Shown here piece by piece: positions 14,608 through 24,900 of a DNA stretch of 64,000 bases; positions within the stretch are counted from its first letter, which is position 1, and every line of letters starts with the position of its first letter. Position numbers and translations under genes: made by a program. The stretch lies in assembly GCA_964433495.1 (NCBI GenBank), contig CAYSRC010000007.1, positions 1-64,000 on the forward strand, read 5' to 3'. The stretch is from CAYSRC01 sp964433495. Lineage in GTDB: Bacteria; Bacillota; Clostridia; Oscillospirales; Ruminococcaceae. The notes below the pieces were generated by a model that made no database searches, was not told the origin of the DNA, and was given only the letters and a program-made list of their open reading frames with translations.

Positions 14608-15486
14608 CTATGCGCGCTCGAGCTCGACCGCGACGACCTCGGGACGGTTGTTGAGCCTGAACGGGAAAACGCTGTTGCCGAGCCCCCTGCTGACGACCAT
14701 CGCGGTCTCGCCCTTTCGATACAGCCCCGCGTCGTATTTCGGGAACATGCCCTGCCCCGGCGCGAACAGCCCGCCGACAAACGGCAGGCGAAACTGTCCG
14801 CCGTGGGCGTGGCCGCACAAAACCAAATCCACCCCGCATTTTACATAGCTCTCAAAGAGCTCGGGTCTGTGGGACAGCAGGACGGTATAGCCCGCCGCGC
14901 TGTCTGCAAGCCCTGAGAGCTTTGCCTCGGTCATCGCTGGAACCTCGCCGAGCAGGTCGCCCTCAATCACAAAATCGGGGTCACACAGGCCCAAAAGGGT
15001 CAACCTGTCTCCACCGCGTTTGAGCTCGACAACGCTGTCGTCGAGCACGACCGCGCCCGCCGACACAAGCCCCGCCCTGAGCTCGGCGGAATTTGAAAGG
15101 CGCGCCTCGTGGTTCCCCGTGACATAGTAAACGGGGGCAAGCTTCGCGGCGCATTCAACAAAGCGCACCGCCGCTTCGATGTCTGTCCTACGGCTGTCGA
15201 CGATGTCGCCCGTAATCACGATGATGTCGGGGCGAAGCCCCGCTATCGTCTCGAGCAGTTTCTCGTTGTCCTCGCCGAACTCGGCGTCGTGCAGGTCGGA
15301 CAGGAAAGCCATCCTAAACCCCGAAAACCCTTTTGGGACGCCGCCGCTCGCAACGACGGTCTCGCTCACGCAGAGCGCCGTGTTTCCCCACGCCGTCCAC
15401 GCCGCCAGAACGCACAGCAAAACCGCGGGGACGGCAAGTCTTTTGGCGGCGGACACAGCACTTTTTTGGGTTTTTCTGTCTCTCAT
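14608..15486 (-). CDS. Membrane-anchored metallophosphoesterase (YkuE-like)
   Basis: A 292-residue calcineurin-like phosphoesterase. A basic N-terminus and one hydrophobic helix (about 12-36) form a signal anchor. The two-metal site then appears in order: FLSDLHD, VITGDIVDSR, VTGNHEA, LLSHRPE and LCGHAHGGQ. Related YkuE-type proteins are exported phosphoesterases, some acting on UDP-sugars or phospholipids; the substrate here is unknown. The ATG at 15486 is chosen, with GGGGTG about ten bases upstream; a TTG ten codons earlier is possible. No operon partner: convergent with thiT. Confidence 0.88.
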   Translation of the reverse strand: MRDRKTQKSAVSAAKRLAVPAVLLCVLAAWTAWGNTALCVSETVVASGGVPKGFSGFRMAFLSDLHDAEFGEDNEKLLETIAGLRPDIIVITGDIVDSRRTDIEAAVRFVECAAKLAPVYYVTGNHEARLSNSAELRAGLVSAGAVVLDDSVVELKRGGDRLTLLGLCDPDFVIEGDLLGEVPAMTEAKLSGLADSAAGYTVLLSHRPELFESYVKCGVDLVLCGHAHGGQFRLPFVGGLFAPGQGMFPKYDAGLYRKGETAMVVSRGLGNSVFPFRLNNRPEVVAVELERA

Positions 15487-15659
15487 AGGCTCAAAACACC
15501 CCGTAAAATACCTCAAACGCCCGCAGCGGCTTATTCGGCCGTGTTACCGCCGCGGGACGCTGCAAACACCCCCGGAAGCATTCGGCACACTACCTGACGC
15601 CGACGGTGCCTGCAAGCGCTGTCGTCCGGGTGCGGCCGCCGTCAGGAACCAAAGGGAAG

Positions 15660-16136
15660 CTAATCCGTCGCGACATCCGCAAAGTCGAAGCCGAACGCCG
15701 CCGACAACGCGTTCGGGTCGAGCTCCATCTGAAGCCCCCTTCTCCCGCCGCTGACGCTGACGGTGTCAAACGCCTTTGCGGAAAGGTCGACAAATGTTTT
15801 GAACTGCTTTTTCATCCCGACGGGCGAACACCCGCCGTGGACGTAACCCGTGAGCGGCAAAAGCTCCTTTGATTTCACCATCTCAATCGACTTTTCACCC
15901 GAAACCCTCGCCGCCTTTTTGAGCTCAAGCTCCCGTTCGAGCGGCACCACAAAGACATAGTGCTCGCCCGAGCGCCCGACGGTGACAAGCGTCTTGTAGA
16001 TCCGCTCGAGCGGCACCCCGATCGCCTCGGACAGCTCGGCGTGGGTTATCCCCTCCCCCGCCGGGAACTCGTGCGGGAGATACGGGAGCTTTTGCCGCTC
16101 GAGCAGCCGCATCGCGTTGGTCTTGTCACTCTTCAC
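15660..16136 (-). CDS. ybaK: YbaK/EbsC-family Cys-tRNA deacylase
   Basis: A 158-residue YbaK-type trans-editing protein that hydrolyses mischarged Cys-tRNA(Pro). Family features are MRLLERQKLPYLPHEFP at the N-terminus, IYKTLVTVG, YVFVVPLERELELKKAA, the catalytic-type Lys region, and LTGYVHGGCSPVGMKKQF near residue 100. The start codon is GTG and overlaps the thrC stop by four bases (GTGA), with GGAGGG six bases upstream, so translation is coupled to thrC. It is the last gene of the threonine operon; the link to threonine synthesis is positional only. Confidence 0.9.
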   Translation of the reverse strand: MKSDKTNAMRLLERQKLPYLPHEFPAGEGITHAELSEAIGVPLERIYKTLVTVGRSGEHYVFVVPLERELELKKAARVSGEKSIEMVKSKELLPLTGYVHGGCSPVGMKKQFKTFVDLSAKAFDTVSVSGGRRGLQMELDPNALSAAFGFDFADVATD

Positions 16137-17596
16137 AGCAAGCCCTCCGCAAAGGCCGCTATCCCGTCCCTGTCGATGACGTCTGTGTGCAGCTCGGGCA
16201 GCCCCTTAAGACCGCTGATCGCCGCGGGCACAGGCACGCCCGTGAGCGCGTGCAGCGCGTCGACCGCGTCAAACCCGCCGAGCCTTTTTCCGGTGAGCGC
16301 GAGGTAGACCGAGTCCGCAAACTTATAGGGGTTCGCCGTCGAGACAACGACGACGGGGCGGCCGGTCGCGGCCCCGTGCGCCCTCGCCGCCGCCGACGCA
16401 ACCGCCGTGTGCGTGTCGATAAGAACGCCGTGCCCGCAGTAAAAGCGCGCAACCTCCGCGAGCGTTTCGCGGTCGCCGCAGCTAAAGGACAAAAAGTCAC
16501 GCTCGAGCAGGCGCTTTATCTCGTCCCCCACAGCGTAAAAGCCGTCCGACGCAAGATCTGCCATGCAGCGCCCGACAAAGCCGCCGTCGCGGCCGCACAG
16601 CTCAAACAGCAGCCGCTCGAGGTTGGAGGAGACAAGGATGTCCATCGACGGCGAGACGGTCTTATAAAACTCGCGCCTGCGATCGTACACCCCCGTGTCG
16701 ATAAACTGCGTTAAGACGTCGTTTCGGTTGGAGGCGCACACAAGTGCGCCCACCGGCGCGCCCATCCGCTTCGCGTAGTAGGCCGCGAGGATATTGCCGA
16801 AGTTGCCCGTCGGCACGACAAAGTCGACGGGTGCGCCGCCGTTCGCCTGCGAGACCGAGAGGCTCGCGACGACATAGTAGACGGCCTGCGGCACCAGCCT
16901 GCCGAGGTTAATCGAGTTGGCCGACGAGACGCTCCAGCCCCTGTCCCCCGCTTTGCGGATGAATTCACCGTCCGCAAACAGGCGCTTTACCGCGCGCTGG
17001 GCGTCATCAAAGTTGCCCCTTACGGCGGCGACGGCGACATTGCCGCCTCTTTGGGTCACCATCTGGGCCCTTTGCACCTCGCTCACGCCGCCGTGCGGGT
17101 AAAACACCGCGACCGCCGTGCCCTCGACGCCGCAAAAGCCCTCGAGCGCGGCCTTCCCGGTATCGCCCGACGTAGCCGTCAAAACAAGTGTTTTTGAATG
17201 GGCGCCCGCCATGCGCACGCTCTTTGACATCAGCCGCGGCGTGAGCTGCAGCGCCATGTCCTTAAACGCGCCCGTCGGCCCGTGCCAAAGCTCGAGCAGA
17301 TAGAAGCGGTCGCCAACCTCCTTCAGCTCCGCGATGCTCTCGCTCTCAAAGCTGTCGCCGTAGGCCCCGTCGACACACTCTGCAAGGTCTCGGTCGTCAA
17401 AATCGGTGAGATACTTTTTGAGGACAATCTTCGCAGCCTCTCGGTACCCGACCGAGGGAATGCGCCCCTTTTCGGCAGCGCTGAGCTCGGGAAAGTGCTC
17501 GGGCACGTACAGCCCGCCGTCCCCGGCAAGTCCCTTTACGATGCACTGTGCAGAGGACAGCCCTCGCTCCCCGCCTCTTGTGCTCACATAGTTCAT
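16133..17596 (-). CDS. thrC: Threonine synthase
   Basis: A 487-residue PLP enzyme converting O-phosphohomoserine to threonine, the last step of the pathway. The N-terminus MNYVSTRGG and GLAGDGGLYVPEHFP are typical of the long (bacterial/yeast) ThrC class. HGPTGAFKDMALQL carries the PLP lysine, and TATSGDTGKAALEGF and FVVPTGNFGNILAAYYAKRMG hold the phosphate-binding loops. The ATG at 17596 follows GGAGAG. It lies 22 bp after lysC and overlaps ybaK. Confidence 0.96.
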   Translation of the reverse strand: MNYVSTRGGERGLSSAQCIVKGLAGDGGLYVPEHFPELSAAEKGRIPSVGYREAAKIVLKKYLTDFDDRDLAECVDGAYGDSFESESIAELKEVGDRFYLLELWHGPTGAFKDMALQLTPRLMSKSVRMAGAHSKTLVLTATSGDTGKAALEGFCGVEGTAVAVFYPHGGVSEVQRAQMVTQRGGNVAVAAVRGNFDDAQRAVKRLFADGEFIRKAGDRGWSVSSANSINLGRLVPQAVYYVVASLSVSQANGGAPVDFVVPTGNFGNILAAYYAKRMGAPVGALVCASNRNDVLTQFIDTGVYDRRREFYKTVSPSMDILVSSNLERLLFELCGRDGGFVGRCMADLASDGFYAVGDEIKRLLERDFLSFSCGDRETLAEVARFYCGHGVLIDTHTAVASAAARAHGAATGRPVVVVSTANPYKFADSVYLALTGKRLGGFDAVDALHALTGVPVPAAISGLKGLPELHTDVIDRDGIAAFAEGLL

Positions 17597-17618
17597 GGAT
17601 AACTCTCCGTTTTCGGGT

Positions 17619-18839
17619 TTATTTCGCGGACGCAAGGCCGAAGCGCGTGTGGAGAGCCTCAACCGCCCGCGCGGCGTCGTCCTTTTGGATAATACAGGAT
17701 ATCCTGACCTCCGAGGTGCTGATCATCTCGATGTTGACCCCGACGTCGCTGAGCGCCGAAAACGCGTCGGCGGCGACGCCCGGGTTGCTCTTTATCCCCG
17801 AACCGACAATCGACACCTTGGCGACGTCCTTGCCGTAGATCATGCCCGACGCGCCGAGCTCGTCCACAAGCCTCGCCACGACGGGCACCGCCTTGTCGAG
17901 CTCGTCCTTGGCCACCGTGAACGCGATGTCGTTGTTTTTGCCGCGAACGGCGCTCTGAATGATCATGTCGATGTTTATATCGCTGTCCGCAAGCGCCTTA
18001 AACAGCGTCTTTGCGCTGCCGGGCTTGTCGGGGACGTCAAAAATCGCCATCTTGGCGACGTTGAAATCCTGTGAGACGCCGGTCACCACGTTTTCGTTTT
18101 CAAGCGAGCCCCCGGCGGTCACAAGCGTCCCGCTGTGGTCGTTGCGGGAGTTCTGTACGTAAAAATCGACGCCGTTTCTCATGGCGCACTCGACGGCCCG
18201 CGGCTGCATCACCTGCGCGCCGAGCGACGCCATCTCGAGCATCTCGTCATAGGTGATCTTTTCGAGCTTTGCGGCGTCCCTGACGGCGCGCGGGTCCATG
18301 GTATAGATGCCGTCGACGTCGGTGAAGATGACGCAGCTCGACGCCTTGAGCGCCGCCGCGATCGCGACTGCCGTCGTGTCCGAGCCGCCCCTGCCGAGCG
18401 TCGCAATGTCGCCGTTGGGCAGCACCCCCTGAAAGCCCGCCACAACGACGACATACCCGTCGTTCACCGCGTCAATGATCCGCTTGGGATAGATGGCGGT
18501 CAGGCGCGCGTGACCGTGGGCGCCCTCACACAGGATGCCCGCCTGATAGCAGGTCATCGAGACCGCCCTGCAGCCCATCGAGTTGAGGGTCATCGCCGTA
18601 TATGCCGCCGACTGAACCTCGCCTGTCGACATCAAAAAGTCGAGCTCGCGCTCGTCCGCCTTTTTGTCGATGCCCTTCGCGCTTGCAATGAGGTCGTCCG
18701 TCGTGTCGCCCATCGCCGAAACGACCGCCACGACGCCCTTGCCCTCCTGCTTCATCGAGGCTATCCTGCGCGCGACATCCTCGATCTTGGCAAAGGTGCC
18801 CACCGAGCTGCCGCCGAACTTGCAAACCGTGATATCCAT
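17619..18839 (-). CDS. lysC: Aspartate kinase
   Basis: A 406-residue monofunctional aspartokinase, the first step from aspartate to threonine, methionine and lysine. It begins VCKFGGSSVGTFAKIEDVA (KFGGSS nucleotide site), and has VVAGFQGVLPNGDIATLGRGGSDTTAVAIAAAL and FTDVDGIYTMDPR in the kinase domain. Two C-terminal ACT domains (about 255-330 and 335-400) end with SEVRISCIIQKDDAARAVEALHTRF. These regulatory domains usually bind lysine and/or threonine, so feedback control is expected. GGGAGA precedes the ATG. It lies between thrB and thrC. Confidence 0.96.
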   Translation of the reverse strand: MDITVCKFGGSSVGTFAKIEDVARRIASMKQEGKGVVAVVSAMGDTTDDLIASAKGIDKKADERELDFLMSTGEVQSAAYTAMTLNSMGCRAVSMTCYQAGILCEGAHGHARLTAIYPKRIIDAVNDGYVVVVAGFQGVLPNGDIATLGRGGSDTTAVAIAAALKASSCVIFTDVDGIYTMDPRAVRDAAKLEKITYDEMLEMASLGAQVMQPRAVECAMRNGVDFYVQNSRNDHSGTLVTAGGSLENENVVTGVSQDFNVAKMAIFDVPDKPGSAKTLFKALADSDINIDMIIQSAVRGKNNDIAFTVAKDELDKAVPVVARLVDELGASGMIYGKDVAKVSIVGSGIKSNPGVAADAFSALSDVGVNIEMISTSEVRISCIIQKDDAARAVEALHTRFGLASAK

Positions 18840-18918
18840 ATTGTCTCCCGTAAAATGTTATCGTTTCCGTCGTCGGCCCCTAAAGACCGCATCTGTCGCA
18901 AACCGCTTGAAGCTTAAC

Positions 18919-19833
18919 CTAAACCCCGCCGATAAAGCTCAGCTTTGCGCCGTCCGGGTCAAGCTCAAGCACCGAGACGTCGGCATCCTCGCTCGCGGCC
19001 GCAAAGCCGTAGCCCAGCGCAAGCCCGACCGCGTGCGCCCGCTTGTCGTCGGCGAACGCCGCCACCGAGGGGCCCGCACCCGACACAAAGGCACACATCG
19101 CGCCCGCCTCGCGCGCCCGCTCTATCGCCTCGCGCGCACCCGGCATCAGCATGAGCCGAGGCGGCGAAAACAGCAGATCCTCGGTCGCATAATCCATCCC
19201 GTCGTACTCGCCCATGATGAGGGAGGCGGTCAAAAAAGACGCCCTTGTCAGCGCGCCCACCGCGTCCTTGAGCGGCACCTCGCGGGGCAGCACCTCGCGG
19301 GCGCGCGCGGTGGACAGCTTGTAGCCCGGCGACGCCAGCACCACCTTAAAGCCGCGCGGCGGCACAAAGCTACGGTAGAATACGCTGCCCTCAAACTGTG
19401 CCGCGACGGTCACGCCGCCGACGGCGCAGGGCACGACGTTGTCGGGGTGTCCCTCTATCTCGCTGCACAGTGTCAGACACTCGCGACGCGACAGCCTGTT
19501 GCCGAGCACTGCGTTGGCTGTGAACACCCCCGCGACGATTGCGGACGCGCTGCTGCCCATCCCCCTGCTGAGCGGTATCTCGGTGCTGACGTAAAAGCTG
19601 CGCGGCCGGGGCTGCTGCCCGACCTGCGAAAAGACGCGGCGATATCCCCTTAGGATAAGGTTTTTGTCGTCGGGCACGGGGGCGGAAAAGCCCTCGCCGA
19701 ACCTGAATATCGGGCGCTCGGACGGCTCGGAGACGACCGTGAGATATCTTTTGAGCGCCGCGCCGAGGCAGTCCACCCCGCTGCCGAGGTTGGCGGTGGA
19801 TGCGGGAACCCTGACCTTAATTGTCTCTTTCAT
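18919..19833 (-). CDS. thrB: Homoserine kinase
   Basis: A 304-residue GHMP kinase that phosphorylates homoserine. It has the N-terminal VRVPASTANLGSGVDCLGAAL, the ATP loop PLSRGMGSSASAIVAGV (about residues 88-104), GHPDNVVPCAVGGVTVA, and the C-terminal CAFVSGAGPSVAAF motif. The order hom-thrB with an ATGA overlap is conserved in Firmicutes and implies coupled translation. Confidence 0.96.
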   Translation of the reverse strand: MKETIKVRVPASTANLGSGVDCLGAALKRYLTVVSEPSERPIFRFGEGFSAPVPDDKNLILRGYRRVFSQVGQQPRPRSFYVSTEIPLSRGMGSSASAIVAGVFTANAVLGNRLSRRECLTLCSEIEGHPDNVVPCAVGGVTVAAQFEGSVFYRSFVPPRGFKVVLASPGYKLSTARAREVLPREVPLKDAVGALTRASFLTASLIMGEYDGMDYATEDLLFSPPRLMLMPGAREAIERAREAGAMCAFVSGAGPSVAAFADDKRAHAVGLALGYGFAAASEDADVSVLELDPDGAKLSFIGGV

Positions 19834-21077
19834 ATTTCAAGCATCCTCATCTGTCTTATCTCGCTTACTCCGGGCGCCTGCAAAAGCTCGCGCACGGCGT
19901 TGTCGAGCGTTCGCTGCCGCGTATCGCCCGTCGTCACGACGGCAGCTCCCTCGGCCTCCCCGACCACCTTGTGCACCGCGACACCGTGCCGCCCGAGCGC
20001 GTCGAGCAGTGTGGACAGGCCGCGCTGCTCCGCCTCGAGGCGTATCAGGAACCTGCCGACAAAATCGCCGTCATCGCAGGGCGCCGCGCTCTCGCACGCA
20101 AGGTCTCTTGTGCGCTCGCAGCGCGCCGCGCGGATGAGGTCGCCCGCGACCGAGCTCGCCGTGGGCCCTGCGCCCGCGCCTCGGCCGTAGAGCATGGCGC
20201 TTCCGAGCGGGTCGGCGTCGACATAGAGCGCGTTAAAGCTGCCGCCGACCGAGGCGAGCGGGTGATCCCTTTTCACGGCGCACGGCCGCACGCTCAGCGC
20301 GACACCGTCGCCCGTCACATCCGCCCGGCAGATGAGCTTTAAAACACAGCCCGCGACCTCCGCCGACGAGATGTCCTTTGCGCTCACGCGCTCGATGCCC
20401 TCAAGAGAGATATCACCCACCTCAAAATGCCGCCCGAACGCAAGCGCCGCCACGACCGAGAGCTTGCGCGCGGCATCAAGGCCCGACACATCGGCGGTCG
20501 GGTCGGGCTCGGCGTAGCCGAGACGCTGGGCCTGTGCGAGGGCGTCCGCGTATGTACAGCCCGTCTCGCTCATCGAAGACAGGATATAGTTGGTCGTCCC
20601 GTTGAGTATCCCGCACACGCTCTTGAAGCTGTTCGCGTACAGGGTGTCGCAGAGTGGGCCGACTATCGGTATCCCCCCGCCGACCGACGCCTCAAAGCCG
20701 AGAAAGGTGTTTGCCTTAACAGCCATATCAAACAGCTCGTTCCAGTGGGCGGCCATCATGTCCTTGTTTGCGGTGATAAGCGGCTTTTTTGCCGAGAAGA
20801 CCTTTTTTGCGCACGCAAAGGGAAACTCGGCCCCGCCCATCAGCTCAAGCACCGCGTCGACGTCGTCCGCGAAAATCACCTCGTCGGCGTCCGCCGCGAC
20901 GCACTGTTCCTCGAACCCGAGGGCCGCCGCCTTTTGGGGCGTCCTCGCGTAGACGCGGGTGATTTCGAGCCGCTTTCCGGCAGCCGCCTCCGCCCGCTCG
21001 CGGTTTCTGTTTAAAAAGTCGACGACCCCGCCCGCGATGTTTCCGCAGCCGAGCAACCCTATTCTGAATGTGTCCAT
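19830..21077 (-). CDS. hom: Homoserine dehydrogenase with C-terminal ACT domain
   Basis: A 415-residue NAD(P)-dependent enzyme reducing aspartate semialdehyde to homoserine. It has the Rossmann start RIGLLGCGNIAGGVVDFL, KKPLITANKDMMAAHW with the catalytic Lys, LGFEASVGGGIPIVGPL, and GILNGTTNYILSSM. A C-terminal ACT domain (about 335-410) should give allosteric control, classically by threonine. The ATG lies three bases after the ACT-protein stop and the gene overlaps thrB by four bases. Confidence 0.96.
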   Translation of the reverse strand: MDTFRIGLLGCGNIAGGVVDFLNRNRERAEAAAGKRLEITRVYARTPQKAAALGFEEQCVAADADEVIFADDVDAVLELMGGAEFPFACAKKVFSAKKPLITANKDMMAAHWNELFDMAVKANTFLGFEASVGGGIPIVGPLCDTLYANSFKSVCGILNGTTNYILSSMSETGCTYADALAQAQRLGYAEPDPTADVSGLDAARKLSVVAALAFGRHFEVGDISLEGIERVSAKDISSAEVAGCVLKLICRADVTGDGVALSVRPCAVKRDHPLASVGGSFNALYVDADPLGSAMLYGRGAGAGPTASSVAGDLIRAARCERTRDLACESAAPCDDGDFVGRFLIRLEAEQRGLSTLLDALGRHGVAVHKVVGEAEGAAVVTTGDTRQRTLDNAVRELLQAPGVSEIRQMRMLEI

Positions 21078-21080
21078 CCG

Positions 21081-21527
21081 TCAATTCACCCCGTCGATCC
21101 GCACGCTTATCACCCCGTCGACATCCTCGATGTCGTGCAGAAACTGCACAGCGTCGGCGGTCGCCTCGTCCATGCCCACCGAAACGGTGACAACGGCGGT
21201 GCCGTGCGAGGGCAGGCTTTGGTTGATCGTCAGTATGTCGCCGTGAAGCCCGGCTATCTTCGCGAGCAGCTTTGAGAGCATCCCCGGCGTGTGGGACAGC
21301 ACGACCGAGACGTTGATGATGTGCATCCCGTTGAGCTCATAGAAGGTGAAGATGCCGTCCTTGTACTTGTAAAAGGTGCTCCGCGCAATCCCGAGGCGCT
21401 CGACCGCCTCCGGTATGCCCGAAACCTCCCCGCGGGAGATAAGCTCTTTGGCAAGCACCGTCTTGAGCAGCGCGTCGGGGAGCACCTCGTCCGAGACGAT
21501 GTAAAAGTTTTTCTTCTTTCCGCCCAT
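21081..21527 (-). CDS. ACT-domain protein, UPF0735/PheB family
   Basis: A 148-residue small ACT protein of the UPF0735 (PheB) family. It starts with a short basic region and FYIVSDEVLPDALLKTVLAKELI, then an HTH-like segment (GIPEAVERLGIARSTFYKYKDGIF), then an ACT domain from about residue 72 (VVLSHTPGMLSKLLAKIAGLHGDILTINQSLP). Members usually lead hom-thrB operons in Clostridia and Bacilli and are thought to sense an amino acid; its exact role is unknown. GGGAGG lies ahead of the ATG. First gene of the threonine operon. Confidence 0.9.
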   Translation of the reverse strand: MGGKKKNFYIVSDEVLPDALLKTVLAKELISRGEVSGIPEAVERLGIARSTFYKYKDGIFTFYELNGMHIINVSVVLSHTPGMLSKLLAKIAGLHGDILTINQSLPSHGTAVVTVSVGMDEATADAVQFLHDIEDVDGVISVRIDGVN

Positions 21528-21571
21528 CAGATCCTCCCTGTTCGTTTATGATAGAAAAATTATACTGTACA

Positions 21572-21606
21572 CGGAATATTGTACCCTATTCCGCGCCGTA
21601 TCTCAA
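21572..21606 (-). promoter_or_regulatory. Threonine-operon promoter with overlapping inverted repeat
   Basis: Minus-strand TTGAGA (21606-21601), 17-bp spacer, TACAAT (21583-21578). CGGAATA (21572-21578) and TATTCCG (21587-21593) form a 7-bp inverted repeat straddling the -10, as a repressor site would. No T-box or attenuator is seen before the first gene. Confidence 0.75.
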
Positions 21607-21663
21607 GTGCCGCGCATGTAAAAGATTTGACACAGATGCGGCAAAAAAGTGATATAAATACAC

Positions 21664-21704
21664 AAAAAAGCCGCGCAAAGCGCAGGCACGGGGCGTCCGC
21701 GCGG
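21664..21704 (-). terminator. Second (distal) terminator of the polC operon
   Basis: Minus strand: GCCGCGC pairs with GCGCGGC and is followed by TTTTTTG. It lies just beyond the stronger terminator at 21711, giving a tandem stop. Confidence 0.7.
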
Positions 21705-21710
21705 CAAAAG

Positions 21711-21748
21711 GGCAAAAGACGGATGAGGCAAAGGACGCCTCATCCGTC
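21711..21748 (-). terminator. Terminator of the pyrH-polC operon
   Basis: GACGGATGAGGC (21718-21729) pairs perfectly with 21737-21748 around 7 bases; on the minus strand TTTTGCCCTTTT follows. It stands 245 bp after the polC stop; the sequence between (21750-21993) shows nothing recognisable. Confidence 0.82.
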
Positions 21749-21993
21749 GCGTCGGGGGCAGCGGCCCCGCGGTTTTGCACCGGCATGTCAATCGATCCCG
21801 CCGTCCGAAAAAAGGGGGTGCTTTAAGAATCCTTGCAGGGGCGGCTGTCAGCCGACTGCGGGCGCACACCGCGCACCCTTCAGAAGCCCTCTTGCGGCAA
21901 CGTCCAAAAGCGCGGCTCACAGGTTCACATGCCTGCCGCTCTGCGGGGCGCGCCGCCTCTGCCGCAGCCGCCGGGAGAGGCCGACCCGCGGGC

Positions 21994-24900
21994 TCAGAAA
22001 AAGCTCAGCTGGCTCGTCTTGGGCAGGCTGCCGAGCGCCCCCATCTCCTCGAGCGTGTCGAGCAGCGAGGGGGTGACGCCGGGCTCGCTCAGCATGTCCT
22101 CGGCGGAGACATATCCGCCCTTCTGCGCTGCGGCGTACAGCGAGCGCGCAGCGTTTTCGCCCACACCCTTTATCGCGACAAAAGGCAGGCGCAGCTTGCC
22201 GTCCTCAATCATATACCTCGTCGCGTCGGATCTATAGATGTCGACGGGCAAAAACTCGTACCCGCGGCAGAGCATCTCGCACAGCATCTGCACCGCGACG
22301 TAGGCGTCCTCGTCCTTCGCGGTGCGCTTGTCATCCCGAAGCACCTGCTTTAGCTGTGCAAGTCGCTTTTTCGCGGCAGCGGCCCCGCCGACCGCAGCCT
22401 CGATGTCGATGTCGCTTCCCCTGACGGTGAAGTAGGTGGCGTAAAACTCAATCGGGTAGTAGAGCTTGAACCACGCGAGCCGCAGCGCCGAGGTGACGTA
22501 GGCCGCGGCGTGCGCCTTCGGGAACATGTACTTTATCTTTTTACAGCTCTCGATGTACCACTCGGGGACGCCGCACGAGCGCATAGTCGAAAGGTGCTCT
22601 TCGGTCAGCAGCTTCGCCGCGTTGCCCTTTCTGGTTATCTCCATTATTTTGAAGGCCATCGAGGACGGGACGCCCTTCTTTATCAGCTCGACCATGATGC
22701 TGTCGCGCGTGCCGATGACGTCCTTTATCGTACACGTCCCGTCGGCGATGAGGGACTGTGCGTTGCCCGCCCAGACGTCGGTGCCGTGTGAGAGGCCCGA
22801 GATCTGCACAAGGTCGGAGAAGGTCTGCGGCTGCGTTTCGACGAGCATCCGCCGCACAGTCACGGTGCCCATCTCGGGTATGCCGAAGGTGCCCGTTTTG
22901 CTGTCGATGTCCTCCTCGGTTATCCCGAGGGGCTCGACCGAGGTGAACAGCTTTTTGACCTCGGGATCATTCATGGGCACGTCGTTGACGTTTAGCCCCG
23001 TGAACTGCTCGAGATAGTGGTACATCGTCGGAACCTCGTGCCCGAGCTCGTCGAGCTTGAGCAGGGTGTCGTGCATCGAGTTGAAATCAAAGTGCGTCGT
23101 GACCACGCCGCCGTCCGATTTGTCGGCCGGGTGCTGCACGGGGGTGAAGTCGTTGATGTCGTACTGCGCCGGGACGACGACCATGCCGCCGGGGTGCTGC
23201 CCCGTCGTCCGCTTGACACCGGTACAGCCGAGGGCAAGCCTGCGCTCCTCGGCTCGGTTGACCGTCTTCCCCCGCCCCTCGAGGTACTTTTTGACATACC
23301 CAAAGGCCGTCTTGTCCTGCATGGCGGATATCGTGCCCGCCTTGAAGACGTGATCCTTGCCGAACAGCTCCTCGGTATACCGATGCGCACGGCTCTGATA
23401 TTCCGACGAGAAGTTGAGGTCGATATCGGGCTGCTTATCCCCCTTAAAGCCCAAAAAGGTCTCGAAAGGGATGTCGTGGCCGTCGCCGCGCATCCTGTGC
23501 CCGCACACGGGGCAGGGCGCGTCGGGCAGGTCATAGCCCGAGCCCACCTCGGGTCTGAACTCAAAGTGATAACACTCGGGGCAAACGTAGTGGGGCGGCA
23601 GAGGGTTTACCTCCGAGATGCCGAGCAGCGTCGCGATGAAGGATGAGCCGACCGACCCCCTCGAGCCCACGTGGTAGCCGTCGCTTTCGGATTTTGCGAC
23701 GAGCTTCTGCGCGATGATGTAGAGGACAGAATAGCCGTTTTTGATGATCGAGCTCAGCTCCTTGTCCTTGCGCTCGACAACCTCGGGCGGCGGGTTGTCG
23801 CCGTACAGCTTTTTGAGGCTCTTTTCGGACAGCTCGACAATCAACTCGTCCGAGCCCTCGATGGAGGGGGTGAACGACCCGTCGGGGATCGGCTTTATGT
23901 CGGGGTCGATCATGTCGGCGATCAGGTTGGGCGCGTCGATCACGACCCGTTCGGCTGTCTCGGCGCCGAGGTAGGAAAACTCCTCGAGCATCTCGTCCGT
24001 CGTCCTGAAGATGAGCATCGGCTCGCTGTCGGCGTCCTCAAAGCCCATGCCGTTGGTCAGAATCGTCCGATAGATCGAGTCGCGTTTGTCGAGGAAGTGG
24101 GCGTCGCAGGTGGCGACCACCGGCTTGCCGAGCTCATCGCCGAGCCGCACCACCCTGCGGTTGAGCTCCCTTATCGCCTCGATGTCGGGCAGGGTGCCCT
24201 TTCTGACCATGAATTCATTGTTTGCAACGGGCTGTATCTCGAGATAGTCGTATTTTTGCGCAATCTGCTTGACCTCGTCGTCGCTTTTGCCGTCGACCAG
24301 CGCCGAGTACACCTCCCCCTGCTCGCATGCCGAGCCGATAATCAGCCCCTCGCGGCGCTTGACAAGCTCGCTCAGGGGGATTCTCGGGCGCTTGGACGCG
24401 AAGTATTTGAGGTGGCTCAGCGAGACGAGCTCGTACAGGTTTTTAAGCCCCCTCATGTTTTTGACGAGCAAAACCATGTGCTTGGGCCTTATGTGACCGA
24501 CATTCTTTCCGCCGAGAGCCGGGTTGATGTCGCTGAGGCGCTCGATCCCGCGCTCGCGCATGAGCGGGACACATTTGAGGTAGATCCCCGCAAGCGCCGC
24601 CGCGTCGTCGTTGGCGCGGTGGTGGTTGAACGCAGGCAGCTTAAAGTACCTTGTGAGGGTGTCGAGCTTAAAGCGCGTCAGGTCGGGTATGAGCGACTGG
24701 GTCAGCGCGAGGGTATCGAGAGAGACAAAGCTTCGCTCTATCCCCCGGCGCTCGCACGCGGCCCGCAAAAAGGACATGTCAAAACTCGCGTTGTGCGCCA
24801 TGAGCGGCAGCTCGCCCGCAAAATCAAAAAACATCGATAGGGCCCGCTCCTCGCTCGGGGCGTCCGCAACCATCTCGTCGGTGATGCCGGTGAGTTTGGT

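Noticed and set aside
23671..24840. 389-codon plus-strand frame opposite polC
   Set aside because: Antisense shadow of polC; no recognisable domain and no ribosome site.
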